From contig NZ_CP091277.1 in NCBI RefSeq assembly GCF_029633965.1, positions 1,733,940-1,797,939 on the forward strand: a stretch of DNA of 64,000 nucleotides, read 5' to 3'. Under the pieces are notes generated by a model, which ran no database searches, was not told where the DNA came from, and saw nothing but the letters and a program-made list of their open reading frames with translations. The stretch is from Methanogenium sp. S4BF. GTDB lineage: Archaea; Halobacteriota; Methanomicrobia; Methanomicrobiales; Methanomicrobiaceae. The number at the start of each line of letters is the position of its first letter. Positions within the stretch are counted from its first letter, which is position 1. Of the stretch, positions 26,461 through 35,753 are shown in pieces. Position numbers and translations under genes: made by a program.

Positions 26461-27039
26461 CTACCCGAACAGGATATCAGATGCATCCTTTAAACCGGAT
26501 TCCCATACCTCAGAGACGTAGGTGGAGTAGCTGTAATCAAGCTGCAGCGCTCCGTCAGCACTCTCTGCGATGATACCGCCGGTGATGTCTTTTGTTCCTG
26601 CCAGTGAGAATCCGGACAGGGTCTTCAGGCTCGAAAGCGCATCCTCGACTGCACGGACGTCCCGTTCGTTGCAGTAGAAGACACCTTCACCAAGCTCTTT
26701 TGCCGCTGTCTTGCAGAGTTCACGGATGGCCTTTTTGTGGAATTCGTCCGGCAGTGCCGCAATATCTGCGACAACGCGGTTGTAAACCTCATCGAGAACA
26801 TCCTTCTGTGCATTGAGAATGCCACGCTTGACGGTCAGATTGGCGGCGGCAACCTCCTGGGCGATGATATAGCCCTCCTGGCGGTTTGCCTCCTCCTCTG
26901 CTGCCATCTTGATTGCGATGACCTTCTCCTGCGCCTCTGCAAGAATTGCGTCAACCTCTTTCTTGGCTTCGCTCTTTATCGCCTCAGACTCCCTGATGCC
27001 CTTGTCCCTGATCTCACCGACTACAGCATCCAATGCCAT
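26461..27039 (-). CDS. atpE: A-type ATP synthase subunit E (peripheral stalk)
   Basis: A 192-residue subunit E. The N-terminal half is a charged coiled coil (EAIKSEAKKEVDAILAEAQEKV) that pairs with subunit H to form the peripheral stalk. The C-terminal half is an alpha/beta domain that grips subunits A and B and holds the stator still. It sits ten bases after atpK and just before atpC in the operon. Length is normal. Confidence 0.94.
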   Translation of the reverse strand: MALDAVVGEIRDKGIRESEAIKSEAKKEVDAILAEAQEKVIAIKMAAEEEANRQEGYIIAQEVAAANLTVKRGILNAQKDVLDEVYNRVVADIAALPDEFHKKAIRELCKTAAKELGEGVFYCNERDVRAVEDALSSLKTLSGFSLAGTKDITGGIIAESADGALQLDYSYSTYVSEVWESGLKDASDILFG

Positions 27040-27049
27040 TCGTCAGTCC

Positions 27050-27307
27050 TCAGAATAAGAGCAGGAGTGCGATAACAAGTCCAAAGATAACGACTGTCTC
27101 CGGGATAACCGTGAAGAGCAGTGCAAGACCGAACATCTCTTTGTTCTCTGCGGTTGCACCGACTGCTGCGCCACCAATACCGAGCTGTGCGAGACCGGTA
27201 CCCATACCGGCGAGACCAACTGCGAGACCTGCACCAATTGCTTTGAATCCGACTGCTGTTGCAGCTGCTGCTTCAACTACTTCTACTGTCATAGTTTCTA
27301 CTGCCAT
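27050..27307 (-). CDS. atpK: A-type ATP synthase proteolipid subunit K (c)
   Basis: An 85-residue proteolipid that makes the ion-translocating ring. After a short N-terminal stretch it forms one two-helix hairpin, a single copy rather than the duplicated or triplicated versions found in some archaea. The ion-binding carboxylate is the Glu in VIPETV in helix 2. A Gln in helix 1 (GLAQLG) and a Thr next to the Glu match the arrangement seen in Na+-binding c subunits, so Na+ use is possible, but this is inference from pattern only. Confidence 0.95.
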   Translation of the reverse strand: MAVETMTVEVVEAAAATAVGFKAIGAGLAVGLAGMGTGLAQLGIGGAAVGATAENKEMFGLALLFTVIPETVVIFGLVIALLLLF

Positions 27308-27310
27308 ATT

Positions 27311-29287
27311 TTAATCCTCCGTAAATTTGCGTAATTTGCCAAATGGTTCGTATTTTTTTCCTCCACCCTTGTAGAACTTGGTGAAGAATTCAACATAGTG
27401 TAAACGAATTGAGTGTAAACCGCCACCCATAATACCCAGTGCGGTATTGAGAATGTGGCCAATAAGGAATATCACAATTCCAATCAAGATGATAATGACT
27501 CCGACGACACTCGGATTTGCCAGCTGCGGGTCGATGATAAGCTCGATTGCGATGTAGTTTGTAACCATTGCAATCGCAACAGACGACAGACCAACTGCTG
27601 CAAGACGGGTGTAGGACAGCACGTGGCTGATAACCGTCGGAAGTTCCATAAGTTCAAGCACTGAATCCTGTCCGATACCGATAATTCCCACAACGAGAAG
27701 AACAGCGCCGGCGATACCAAACCCGTTGATTCCTGCAAAGACTGCAGGGTATCCGGCGAGCACCGGCATCAGCGGCATCTCAAACAGAGACCACAGCATC
27801 AGAAGTATTCCCCACATGACAAGAATCCAGCCAAGCTGGCCGAAGATAACTTTACTCCGGTGTTTGCCGGGGTGAATCATATTTGCTGCATTGTACATAT
27901 GGAGCATTCTGCCTAACGTGATGTGAAGAATACCGATCCAGGCGGTAAGAACGAGCATCAAAACTGCATCGGGCCCATGGCCGCTTGCATGACTGCCGAT
28001 ATTCAGGTGACGATTAATTCCGATAGGCGACCACGGAAGGGCAAACCCAAGGAACTCACTGTATATCAGACCAAAGATGATACTCGAAATACTTGCGTTT
28101 CTAAACACATCAAGAAGCTTCTTTCCGGCATCATCCTTCAGGAATTTCCTGAGATAATACCCGAGAGCCAGGAGAATAATACCGTATCCGACATCACCAA
28201 GGATGAAACCAAAGAATATCGGGAAGACGATAGAGACCATAATGGTCGGATCAAATTCTTTGTACTGCGGACGCGAATAGATGTCCATCAGCATTTCGGT
28301 CGGCTTCGAGAAATCAGGGTTATGATACTCGACCGGGACTGCATCCTCAACAGGGTCAAATCCGACCTCTGAGATGAAGATTTTGCCGCCGGTTGCCGAC
28401 TGCAGATCTGACGTGAGCGCCGCTACCATGTCGGCAGGGACCCACCCTTCTGCTACAAACGTCTCTTCTGTGGTGGCGAACCGAAGCGGTGCTTCCGCAC
28501 GCTCCACTTCTGCCGTGAGCAGCTCGTCGCATGCCACCAGAAACGCTGCGTTTTTCTCTTTCTGAGCGGTTATACGCCCGAAAGCCGCCTCAAGTTCCTT
28601 TTCAAGGCGGGTAATCTCATGAGTATACCATACGGTCCGCTCCCCTGCAGTCCCATCCTCATCCGGAACCGGAATCGGCTGGAACCCTGCGTCGAAGAGT
28701 TCCTTTTCGGCCTCTTCTGCCGCGTCACGGGGAACGACGGCAATCAGCAGATTGCTCTTATCATATGCAGCGGAGAACATCTCATTCGGAACGCCGAGGC
28801 TCACGGATGCAGGAGCAAGCCCTGCAAAGACTACAAAATTCTCAAAACCCTTCAGGTCGGCAAGATTTGCCGGAAACACGGTAAAGGGTTTCAGTTCTGC
28901 AATCCGTGTCTCGTAGTCACGAATTTTGGTTTCGAGCATAACCTTCTCCTCAGAGAGTGCGGACGCTTCCTCTTCAATGGTCTGCAGCTCACGCTCAATG
29001 CGCTGCCTGACCTGGGCTGTCGGCACCTTCTTCCCGTCTGCATCCACGGTCTTTGCTGAGACACCATAGGTGTTCTCGATTGACCGGATACGGACGAGAT
29101 CTGATGAAGATTCACTCGCTCCGGGCAGAGGCATGCCTATCTTACATCCCTCAAGTCCCTGTGCATCTGATTCTACAAAATCTTCGATATGGAAGAGATT
29201 GTGGCGGTACAACTCACGTACGACGGCTTCAAGCTGGTCCTTTGATGCTGCAATAAGCAGCTTGCTCATGGTCTGTGGTTCAAACAT
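27311..29287 (-). CDS. atpI: A-type ATP synthase subunit I (a)
   Basis: A 658-residue subunit I (V-type a). The N-terminal 330 residues are a cytoplasmic stalk-binding domain with coiled coils. The C-terminal half has seven to eight transmembrane helices forming the ion half-channels, with the DVGYGIILLALGYYLRK and SYTRLAAVGLSSVAIA blocks; the latter holds the essential Arg. The ATG at 29287 has AAGGTG seven bases upstream and overlaps atpH by eight bases; an ATG at 29269 is a weaker alternative. Confidence 0.96.
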   Translation of the reverse strand: MFEPQTMSKLLIAASKDQLEAVVRELYRHNLFHIEDFVESDAQGLEGCKIGMPLPGASESSSDLVRIRSIENTYGVSAKTVDADGKKVPTAQVRQRIERELQTIEEEASALSEEKVMLETKIRDYETRIAELKPFTVFPANLADLKGFENFVVFAGLAPASVSLGVPNEMFSAAYDKSNLLIAVVPRDAAEEAEKELFDAGFQPIPVPDEDGTAGERTVWYTHEITRLEKELEAAFGRITAQKEKNAAFLVACDELLTAEVERAEAPLRFATTEETFVAEGWVPADMVAALTSDLQSATGGKIFISEVGFDPVEDAVPVEYHNPDFSKPTEMLMDIYSRPQYKEFDPTIMVSIVFPIFFGFILGDVGYGIILLALGYYLRKFLKDDAGKKLLDVFRNASISSIIFGLIYSEFLGFALPWSPIGINRHLNIGSHASGHGPDAVLMLVLTAWIGILHITLGRMLHMYNAANMIHPGKHRSKVIFGQLGWILVMWGILLMLWSLFEMPLMPVLAGYPAVFAGINGFGIAGAVLLVVGIIGIGQDSVLELMELPTVISHVLSYTRLAAVGLSSVAIAMVTNYIAIELIIDPQLANPSVVGVIIILIGIVIFLIGHILNTALGIMGGGLHSIRLHYVEFFTKFYKGGGKKYEPFGKLRKFTED

Positions 29288-29603
29288 TGAGCTTCACCTT
29301 GAAATGGTTCACGAGCTGGTCAACCGCTTCTTCAAGGTTCTTTTTCGAATCTGCCCGCACCGAAGCTGCCTGCTTCTCACCGTCTGCGATGATAACAGCG
29401 CTCTTTTTCTTTGCTTCGGCCTGCGCATCAGAAATCCGCTTGGCTTTGTACTCTTCAGCACCTTCAGTCTCTTTGGCAATCAGATTCTCTGCCTCTGTGC
29501 GCGCATCAGCCAGCATTTTGACCTTCTGCTCGCGAGCAGCCCGAATCATGGATTTGCTTTCTTCTTCTGTCTTTTTGATGCTCTGTAAGACCTCAGTCTT
29601 CAT
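29280..29603 (-). CDS. atpH: A-type ATP synthase subunit H (peripheral stalk)
   Basis: A 107-residue, almost wholly helical coiled-coil protein rich in Lys, Glu and Ala (KKTEEESKSMIRAAREQ). It matches subunit H, which dimerises with subunit E in the peripheral stalk. It is the first gene of the operon, as in other methanogens, and is preceded by AGGAGG with five-base spacing. The 200 bases upstream must carry the operon promoter; an AT-rich stretch near 29640-29665 is the likely TATA region. Confidence 0.9.
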   Translation of the reverse strand: MKTEVLQSIKKTEEESKSMIRAAREQKVKMLADARTEAENLIAKETEGAEEYKAKRISDAQAEAKKKSAVIIADGEKQAASVRADSKKNLEEAVDQLVNHFKVKLNV

Positions 29604-29840
29604 CCATCCCTCCTCTCACGGCAATACAATAACTCATGAAAAGGAAATGTATTAATGGTTGTTATTTTCGGCGCAGAACAGGGCCGGACGGCGTTTCCGG
29701 TTAGTCAGTAAGGCGATGTCTTTTCGGAAAACAAAAAGAGAATCAGGAAATTTTCTCCGGATTTTTTTGACAGGTGCCTGGTACCGGAAAGAGAGGCACT
29801 TCCTGTCTCTGCCACATTCAGGCGGGAACACCCCCGAATG

Positions 29841-30332
29841 TCAGTCATGATACCAGATATTCACCGTGGCAGTCACCGGCCGGTTTTCCTCATTTAACAG
29901 GGCAATGGTGAGATCATCGTCACCCACCCGGGTGTACGTCCCGGACGTCACATCATCATACCGGGCAACCGGATAATAATCCCCGGCGTTCGTCATCATC
30001 TTGTTTTTGAAGTTCACCAGCTCATCAGGCATCAGAAAGAGCAGGGTAAGGGGGCCCGTTGCCTTCACCTCAACACGCAGGTTCCGGAAATACTCCCCGT
30101 TTTTGTTCGGTTTATACGACTGAAACTCCCCCAGCCTTCCGATAGACACACTGCCTTCCCGCCAGATATTCCACCCCTCATCCACATCTGCGATATCAGG
30201 GGCAGGCGTCGGTTCAGCGGTCATAACCACCAGCGTGATCTCGGTCCCCTCCCCGGAATCCGTACAGCCGCATATCAGGCAGCAGACACACAGGACAGCG
30301 GCAGCACAGACAGCCGCAATGCTCACATTCAT
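29841..30332 (-). CDS. Small secreted lipoprotein, unknown function
   Basis: A 163-residue lipoprotein. The signal peptide is Cys-rich and ends with the lipobox-like LICGC, followed by a short linker with PTPAP and a beta-rich domain of about 110 residues with WNIWREG near its start and VNIWYHD at the very end. No catalytic motif is seen. It is monocistronic. T-rich sequence on the minus strand near 29726-29738 could end the transcript. Family unknown to me. Confidence 0.7.
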   Translation of the reverse strand: MNVSIAAVCAAAVLCVCCLICGCTDSGEGTEITLVVMTAEPTPAPDIADVDEGWNIWREGSVSIGRLGEFQSYKPNKNGEYFRNLRVEVKATGPLTLLFLMPDELVNFKNKMMTNAGDYYPVARYDDVTSGTYTRVGDDDLTIALLNEENRPVTATVNIWYHD

Positions 30333-30421
30333 CAGTTCACCTCTTCTGTCAACTGCGTTGATGCCGGAGTGGTTTAATCGTTAGCTTCAGTGCAACACAC
30401 CCCGGCCCGCCGGATTCCCGC

Positions 30422-30432
30422 ATAAAAAAAGC
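30422..30432 (-). terminator. T-run terminator
   Basis: Seven T residues on the minus strand, 22 bases after the stop of the gene at 30455-30928, probably end the zinc-ribbon/unknown-protein transcript. Confidence 0.5.
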
Positions 30433-30454
30433 CCGTCAGAGCCCTCTCTTCTGC

Positions 30455-30928
30455 TCACGGTGCAGGCATTGGCCCCGGCGGGTAGAGAAAGAACTCCATG
30501 CAGGCCGGATCGAACCCCGAGAGGCGGACATACTTCCCTTCAGCCGCCATCCCCAGACCGGCGAGTTCCCCTGACGAGCATATCACATCCTGTTCCGGAT
30601 GGGTGCCCCGGACAATATCGGTACGCGGCATGATACGGGAAGCGACCGAGAGCACCATCCGCAGACGTGCCGAACCCGGATGCCCTTTCGGGAGCACCAC
30701 CAGCGGCTGCCGGTAGGTACGCACCAGTTCACAGAGCATCCGGGCCTGTTCGGGATCGCCCCCCTCCGGTGCCGACACCACAATCAGATCCCCGCGGTGC
30801 ACACCCTGGAACACCTCTCCGTCAGTTGTCTCGAGAGGCAGGGCAAAGGTATCCGGAGACCGTGCGATCAGAAAAAAAGAGGCACCTCCCCGGATGAGAA
30901 GATACCCGCAGGAGAGGGGAACGTTCAT
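30455..30928 (-). CDS. Unknown protein coupled to a zinc-ribbon gene
   Basis: A 157-residue protein I do not recognise. It alternates strands and helices in a Rossmann-like way (GDLIVVSAPEGG, RQPLVVLPKGHPGS). It has a Gly-rich start and a C-terminus ending in PPGPMPAP. There is no signal peptide or membrane helix, so it is cytoplasmic. Its ATG overlaps the stop of the upstream zinc-ribbon gene (ATGA), so the two are translated together, which suggests a joint function. The pilin/ArlJ/ArlI operon lies immediately upstream on the same strand and might be linked. Confidence 0.65.
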   Translation of the reverse strand: MNVPLSCGYLLIRGGASFFLIARSPDTFALPLETTDGEVFQGVHRGDLIVVSAPEGGDPEQARMLCELVRTYRQPLVVLPKGHPGSARLRMVLSVASRIMPRTDIVRGTHPEQDVICSSGELAGLGMAAEGKYVRLSGFDPACMEFFLYPPGPMPAP

Positions 30929-31056
30929 ACTTCCGTCACATTCTCTGACTGGCAGGACGGGCAGACCGGGTGGCGGCCGACCGCCTCAAATACTGCCCCG
31001 CAGTCATTGCAGCGATATTTTTTTCCTTTGAGTCCCTCATTGAATTCTACGTCCAT
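30925..31056 (-). CDS. Small zinc-ribbon protein
   Basis: A 43-residue protein with two CxxC knuckles, CNDC and CPSC, separated by 15 residues, the layout of a rubredoxin-like or RPC12-like zinc ribbon. It begins MDVEFNEGLKGKKYRC and ends SENVTEV. Its TGA overlaps the ATG of the following gene by four bases. It could be a redox carrier or a nucleic-acid-binding partner; the sequence alone does not say. It is too short for ordinary gene-length cut-offs, but the Cys spacing and the coupling make it convincing. Confidence 0.75.
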   Translation of the reverse strand: MDVEFNEGLKGKKYRCNDCGAVFEAVGRHPVCPSCQSENVTEV

Positions 31057-31145
31057 GGGACCGCCTGTTGAACACATCTGGTATCACCAGATTCTCTTAC
31101 GGCATCAGCAGATATAAGTCTGATGATTCCGCCCGTTTACAGCGT

Positions 31146-31733
31146 TCAGTGAAGGATCATCAGCGGATCGGTCTTGGACGGGGCGACACCGGCAAACCGC
31201 CAGACGCCACCGTCAGGGAGGGTGACCGTGAGCACAAACTCCCCTTTCACCGGCACTTCCCCGCCCACCGGCAGGGAAACCTCCACCGTGAACCGTTCGT
31301 TGTCCTCCAGAATGAGATCGGTCTCCGCCGCCGCAGGCATCCGGCGAATAATGGCCCAGGTGCCTGCAGCAGGTGAGGCGGCTGCAAGCGGGTCTGCGGC
31401 CGGAATCACCCGGATAGTGTCCGGTGTCGCCACCGATACCTGCACCCCTGAGAAGTCAATTAACCCGCTCCCTGCAGGGATGGCAAAAGTCACCCGGAAC
31501 GCACCCAGACTCTCTCCCCGCTCCACACCGTGAATGTCACCCACCGTGACAACCGTCGTTCCCACCTGCCCAAGACCCTCCTCTGCCACCGACCGTGTCT
31601 TTTCCGCCGAGAAATACCCGAGGTTCAGGAAGGCCATGGCAAGGACTGATGCAGCCACAATGGCCGTTATCAGGATGATGGCCGCCTCAATGCCCATCAT
31701 CCCGTCTTCATCCGTCCCTCTGCACCGTTTCAT
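31146..31733 (-). CDS. Archaellin/type IV pilin-like protein
   Basis: A 195-residue protein with a class III signal peptide: a short charged leader (MKRCRGTDEDGMMG) followed by a hydrophobic helix beginning IEAAIILITAIV. This is the form cleaved by the prepilin peptidase (FlaK/PibD type), probably after MMG. The remainder is a beta-rich archaellin-like domain. The length and DEDG leader fit archaellins, but a pilin of another surface filament is equally possible, because only arlI and arlJ homologs accompany it. It lies eleven bases after the arlJ-like gene on the same strand and is the last gene of that operon. Confidence 0.78.
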   Translation of the reverse strand: MKRCRGTDEDGMMGIEAAIILITAIVAASVLAMAFLNLGYFSAEKTRSVAEEGLGQVGTTVVTVGDIHGVERGESLGAFRVTFAIPAGSGLIDFSGVQVSVATPDTIRVIPAADPLAAASPAAGTWAIIRRMPAAAETDLILEDNERFTVEVSLPVGGEVPVKGEFVLTVTLPDGGVWRFAGVAPSKTDPLMILH

Positions 31734-31744
31734 TGTTTTGCCTG

Positions 31745-33682
31745 TCAGAACGCCAGATTAAATATGACGAGTGAGATGATGAGCATGATCACCGTATGCT
31801 TCACCCCTGCCTTCACCGAACCCTCACCCATCTGCCCTGCAATCAGACCGGAGAAGAAGGCACTGATCAGACAGGCGTGGAAGAGCAGACGTGAGATGAC
31901 AATCAGGGTGTCACCCTGAGCGATAGACATCATGGATGCGGGGACATTCTCCAGACTCCCGCCTGTCCCCATGTCCCGCAGAATGGAGAGGAAATTCCAG
32001 TCAAGGACGACGACAACGAAGAGAAAAACTCCAAAGGCGAGGTAGATGACGATGATGTAGATGATCATGTCAGCAAGGCGCTCCCGCTTCAGCGTCTCAG
32101 ACATCCTCGCGTCGTTTGCGGCAATCGAGAGAATCTCTGCAATATCCCCCGTCATCTCACTTGCCTTGGTAATGAGTGTCACATTCCGGGCGATAGCCGC
32201 CGTCTGCACCCGGTGTTCAAACCGGACGAGGGCATCGGAGAAAAGGCCACCCCAGTCAAGATCCCGTTTAATCCGGTGGATTTCATAGGATATCAGTCCC
32301 AGATTGGTCTTTTCCAGCACCGCAATGGCCCGTGCCGGTGTCAGCCCCACCCGGTTGATGCCGGAGAGACGGGAAAGAAATTCCGGAATGCTCTCTTCAA
32401 TGCCGCGGACCTTTCGCCTCCATAGTTCATAGAGAACGGCATAGGGCACCAGCACAATAAGAAGGGCGATGATCAGGTGATCGTCGACCACATTCAGGTA
32501 GAGTTCAAAGTCCTGATACTGCGGCACCACCAGGTACACGAGGGTGAGATAGCAGAGCATCAGGGGAACCGTGACAATAAATGTCCGGTTCAAATCGACC
32601 ATAAACCAGGCGAGGGGATGGCGGACAAATTCCCGGAATGTCCTCCACCGGTCATTGCGGTAGAGGATGGAGAAGAGACCCTCCTCGCCCTCCTGCTGTA
32701 CCACACGCACGTCCCGGAATTCACGGAGTTCGACCCGCCGGGTCACCCGCCGCACTTCATCGACGTGCAGGGAGATCATATCCACAAAGATGATGAAGAT
32801 CAGAGACCCGATGGGAATCAGCCCGTAAATAACCGCAGCCATCTGGACGACAGAGGTCTGCCCCATCAGCCCTACCACCACCATGATGATGATGAGAAAG
32901 AGCGGACCCGCCACAAAGAGGGTCACATAGGACTCTGCCACGAGCTGAAGCGTAGAGAGAAACTGCTTCTGCTGGAACCGGGCATCATCCTGGTACACGC
33001 GTACACGGGACCCGAGGAAATGCCCCACATTTCCGCCGGACTCGATAATAGAGATAAAGTCCTCGAGAAAGTCCTTCAGTTTATCCGAGGGGGTCGTAAG
33101 AGAGAGCGTACGGATTGCGGTGACCACATCAACCCCGAAGTACTCGGTGTCCCGCACCACCTGCCGGCACTCATACGCCACTTCCCCATAGATATCAGCA
33201 TTCTCAGAGAGGGATTTGAATATCGGGAAGATTTCCGCCCCGCCCCGGCGCATCGCATACATATAGCTGACCGCATTGTGCAGCGTCAGATTAATCCGGA
33301 CAGCCCGGTTCTCCTTCATCATCCCCGGGTAGCGGAGCAGAAGCTGGTAGATGATACACGCGGCCGCGAGGAAAAAGAGCACGGCCACGAGGCTGCGCTG
33401 CACCATCTCCGGCAGGGTGGGCTGGATGAGGGTGACATCAGGTATCGTCGTCCCGAATACATTGACGATACTGGTGTGGACTTCAGGGAAGAAGAGCATC
33501 ATCGCAATCAGATAGCCGATGATGCCGAGAACGGCCCCAAAGGTGAGGGAAATAAGCACGCAGTACGTGAGATACTGCTCTATTGTCAGCCCGCTCCGTG
33601 CGGAGAGGAGGTCCTGGCGGACAGACCGATACTTTGCCGGGCGCCGCCCGATGGCCCATTTTGCATACCTGTCTATTATCAT
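31745..33682 (-). CDS. arlJ: ArlJ/TadC-like membrane assembly protein
   Basis: A 645-residue polytopic membrane protein with two type II secretion system F domains, the platform that anchors the assembly ATPase for archaella and type IV pili. Helical F-domain blocks are visible around ENADIYGEVAYECRQVVRDTEYFG and again near LISYEIHRIKRDLDWGG. Hydrophobic clusters of about three helices follow each of them. Length is in the range of archaeal FlaJ/ArlJ proteins. Its ATG overlaps the stop of the arlI-like gene by four bases. Whether the filament is an archaellum or another pilus is open. Confidence 0.88.
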   Translation of the reverse strand: MIIDRYAKWAIGRRPAKYRSVRQDLLSARSGLTIEQYLTYCVLISLTFGAVLGIIGYLIAMMLFFPEVHTSIVNVFGTTIPDVTLIQPTLPEMVQRSLVAVLFFLAAACIIYQLLLRYPGMMKENRAVRINLTLHNAVSYMYAMRRGGAEIFPIFKSLSENADIYGEVAYECRQVVRDTEYFGVDVVTAIRTLSLTTPSDKLKDFLEDFISIIESGGNVGHFLGSRVRVYQDDARFQQKQFLSTLQLVAESYVTLFVAGPLFLIIIMVVVGLMGQTSVVQMAAVIYGLIPIGSLIFIIFVDMISLHVDEVRRVTRRVELREFRDVRVVQQEGEEGLFSILYRNDRWRTFREFVRHPLAWFMVDLNRTFIVTVPLMLCYLTLVYLVVPQYQDFELYLNVVDDHLIIALLIVLVPYAVLYELWRRKVRGIEESIPEFLSRLSGINRVGLTPARAIAVLEKTNLGLISYEIHRIKRDLDWGGLFSDALVRFEHRVQTAAIARNVTLITKASEMTGDIAEILSIAANDARMSETLKRERLADMIIYIIVIYLAFGVFLFVVVVLDWNFLSILRDMGTGGSLENVPASMMSIAQGDTLIVISRLLFHACLISAFFSGLIAGQMGEGSVKAGVKHTVIMLIISLVIFNLAF

Positions 33683-35628
33683 ATCAGAGCCTGTGTCAGG
33701 TCATCTATCGAGGCCATCACCGCGTCAGCATCAATATCATAGGCCCTGAGGATGCGTGAAACGACAATATAGTCCGTCAACTGCTGGTCTTTCATGGCAT
33801 TCAGGACCGCAATGCGGCGGTTTACCTCTCGCATGAGGGCGTCATACGTCCAGCCCCGCTGTTCCATAATAGCTCCATAGACCACCGAACGGCCGCTGAA
33901 GGTGAATTCATCCTTCACCGGGTCATACGAAAAGACCGTGTTTACCCGGAGGTTGCCGGTGCCCGGGTCGATGCCGGCAATTTCGACGATCTCGGTTGCC
34001 CTCCGGACCCGCTCCCGCCCGATGTAGGTAAGGGCCTGGATACTCACGATATCAAGCGCCTGCACCATATTCCGCGGTACATTCAGGGGCTGATTTTCCA
34101 GCCGGTGAATGGCGGAGTCCACATCATTCGCATGCATCGTCGAGAAGGTGGTATGCCCGGTATTCATCGCCTGGAAGAGCGTCTGCGCCTCATTGCCACG
34201 GACCTCTCCCACGATGATATACTCCGGCCGCTGGCGCATCGCCGCCTTCAGCAGGTCAAACATATCGATCTTGGACGATGATGAGTCGGTAATCGCATCC
34301 CGGGTGACCGATGCAATCCAGTTCTCGTGGTAGAGCGTAATCTCACGGGTATCTTCGATGGAGACGACCTTTGAGAGCTGCGGGAGAAAGAGGGAGACCG
34401 CATTCAGGGAGGTCGTCTTTCCGGATGCCGTCCCGCCCACAAAGAGGAGGTTTTTGTTATTCTCGATGCCGATCCAGAAGTAGGCAAGAGCGGCTGCCGG
34501 GAACGTGCCCCGCATCATCAGTTCAATCGGGGAGAAGGGCTGTTCACGGAATTTACGTATGGTAAACGACGTTCCGCGGGTCGTTACCTCACTGCCGTAG
34601 GTGAGCTGCAGGCGTGACCCGTCCGGGAGCGTGGCATCTAAGACCGGATTTGAGATCGAGACGTGCTTTCCCGACCGCTGGGAGAGGCGGATGGCAAGCG
34701 AGTTGAGGGAGTCTTCATCGAAGGTGACATTCGTCCGGACATTCCGGTAGGTCCGGTGGTAGAGGAATACCGGGATCCCGATGCCGTCACAGGAGATATC
34801 CTCAAGGTTCGGGTCAATCATCAGCGGTTCGAGGCGGGCCCAGCCGAGGAAGTTGCGGTTCATGTAGTACATGACCCGGTAATAGGACGGCAGGGTGAGG
34901 GTGACACCATAGTCGTCCAGCAGACCGATGGTCTTTGAACGGAGCACCACTTCACGGTCCTGCATCACCTCATCATCGGTGAGAATCAGCACATCACGCA
35001 GATCGGCGTGCAGGCGTTCTACGACTTCATACTCAAATTCAGTCAGTTCCGGTTCATAGAGATGATATTCATGCTGATGGGTCACGTTGTTTTTGAGGAT
35101 CATCACCTCAGAACAGCCGGGCGTAATCCAGTAGCGCTCCACGAGGGTATGGCCCTCCATAACCTCCGCTGTCACGAGTGACCCGTGCGTCGCCATATCA
35201 TAGGGGGCAGCCGTCTTCTCCCCCCGGTGCAGCAGACCGGCGAGAAGTCCGGTCCGCTTCTTTCTCTTCTGTGGTTCTGCCGCCGCAGCGGCGGACGGTT
35301 TCGCATCCGCATCTGGCGTGGCTGCCGCCAGTGCACCTGCCACCCCCGTCTCAGACGTGCCCTCATCCTCAGGGATTTCAGGACCCTCAGGAAATGCGGA
35401 TTCAGATGGATTCACCGTCTCCGAAAGGTCCGGGATTACGGGCAGCTCCTTTTCCTCCGCTGTCTCAGGCGGTCCCCGGCCCTCACCGGCACCATCACCC
35501 TCCTCCGGCTGCCGGGAACGCCCCTCTTCCGGAGCCTCCGGCGCCACGGGATTTTGTTCCCCATCTGCAGCTTCTGCCAGTATCGTATCCTCTTCAGCCA
35601 TATCGTATTCATCCCCCCGGCCAGTCAC
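33679..35628 (-). CDS. arlI: ArlI-like secretion ATPase with acidic N-terminal extension
   Basis: A 649-residue type II/IV secretion ATPase. The core has the PSYYRVMYYMNRNF lead-in, Walker A GGTASGKTTS near residue 401 and Walker B-region IIVGEVRGNEAQ near 472. The Asp/His boxes (SIEDTREITLYHEN and TGHTTFSTMHAND) are also present. It powers filament assembly, and in archaella also rotation. The first 125 residues are an unusual Glu/Pro/Ala-rich, probably disordered extension not needed for the fold. It is the first gene of the I-J-pilin operon. A KaiC-like gene is transcribed divergently from 35754. Confidence 0.88.
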   Translation of the reverse strand: MTGRGDEYDMAEEDTILAEAADGEQNPVAPEAPEEGRSRQPEEGDGAGEGRGPPETAEEKELPVIPDLSETVNPSESAFPEGPEIPEDEGTSETGVAGALAAATPDADAKPSAAAAAEPQKRKKRTGLLAGLLHRGEKTAAPYDMATHGSLVTAEVMEGHTLVERYWITPGCSEVMILKNNVTHQHEYHLYEPELTEFEYEVVERLHADLRDVLILTDDEVMQDREVVLRSKTIGLLDDYGVTLTLPSYYRVMYYMNRNFLGWARLEPLMIDPNLEDISCDGIGIPVFLYHRTYRNVRTNVTFDEDSLNSLAIRLSQRSGKHVSISNPVLDATLPDGSRLQLTYGSEVTTRGTSFTIRKFREQPFSPIELMMRGTFPAAALAYFWIGIENNKNLLFVGGTASGKTTSLNAVSLFLPQLSKVVSIEDTREITLYHENWIASVTRDAITDSSSSKIDMFDLLKAAMRQRPEYIIVGEVRGNEAQTLFQAMNTGHTTFSTMHANDVDSAIHRLENQPLNVPRNMVQALDIVSIQALTYIGRERVRRATEIVEIAGIDPGTGNLRVNTVFSYDPVKDEFTFSGRSVVYGAIMEQRGWTYDALMREVNRRIAVLNAMKDQQLTDYIVVSRILRAYDIDADAVMASIDDLTQALI

Positions 35629-35753
35629 GCCGGAAATAAAGGACAGGTGCTCCTATCAAGACAATTGACCTGCCGTGTTATAAAAATGTCCCAGCGCGAA
35701 CATAACGGGCATTTAAAGAATAATATTAAAGCGTCTCGCGATAGAGCTGATGT

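Noticed and set aside
32477-33742. A 421-codon plus-strand frame opposite arlJ
   Set aside because: It is an antisense shadow of arlJ with His/Arg/Glu-heavy composition, no ribosome site and no family character.
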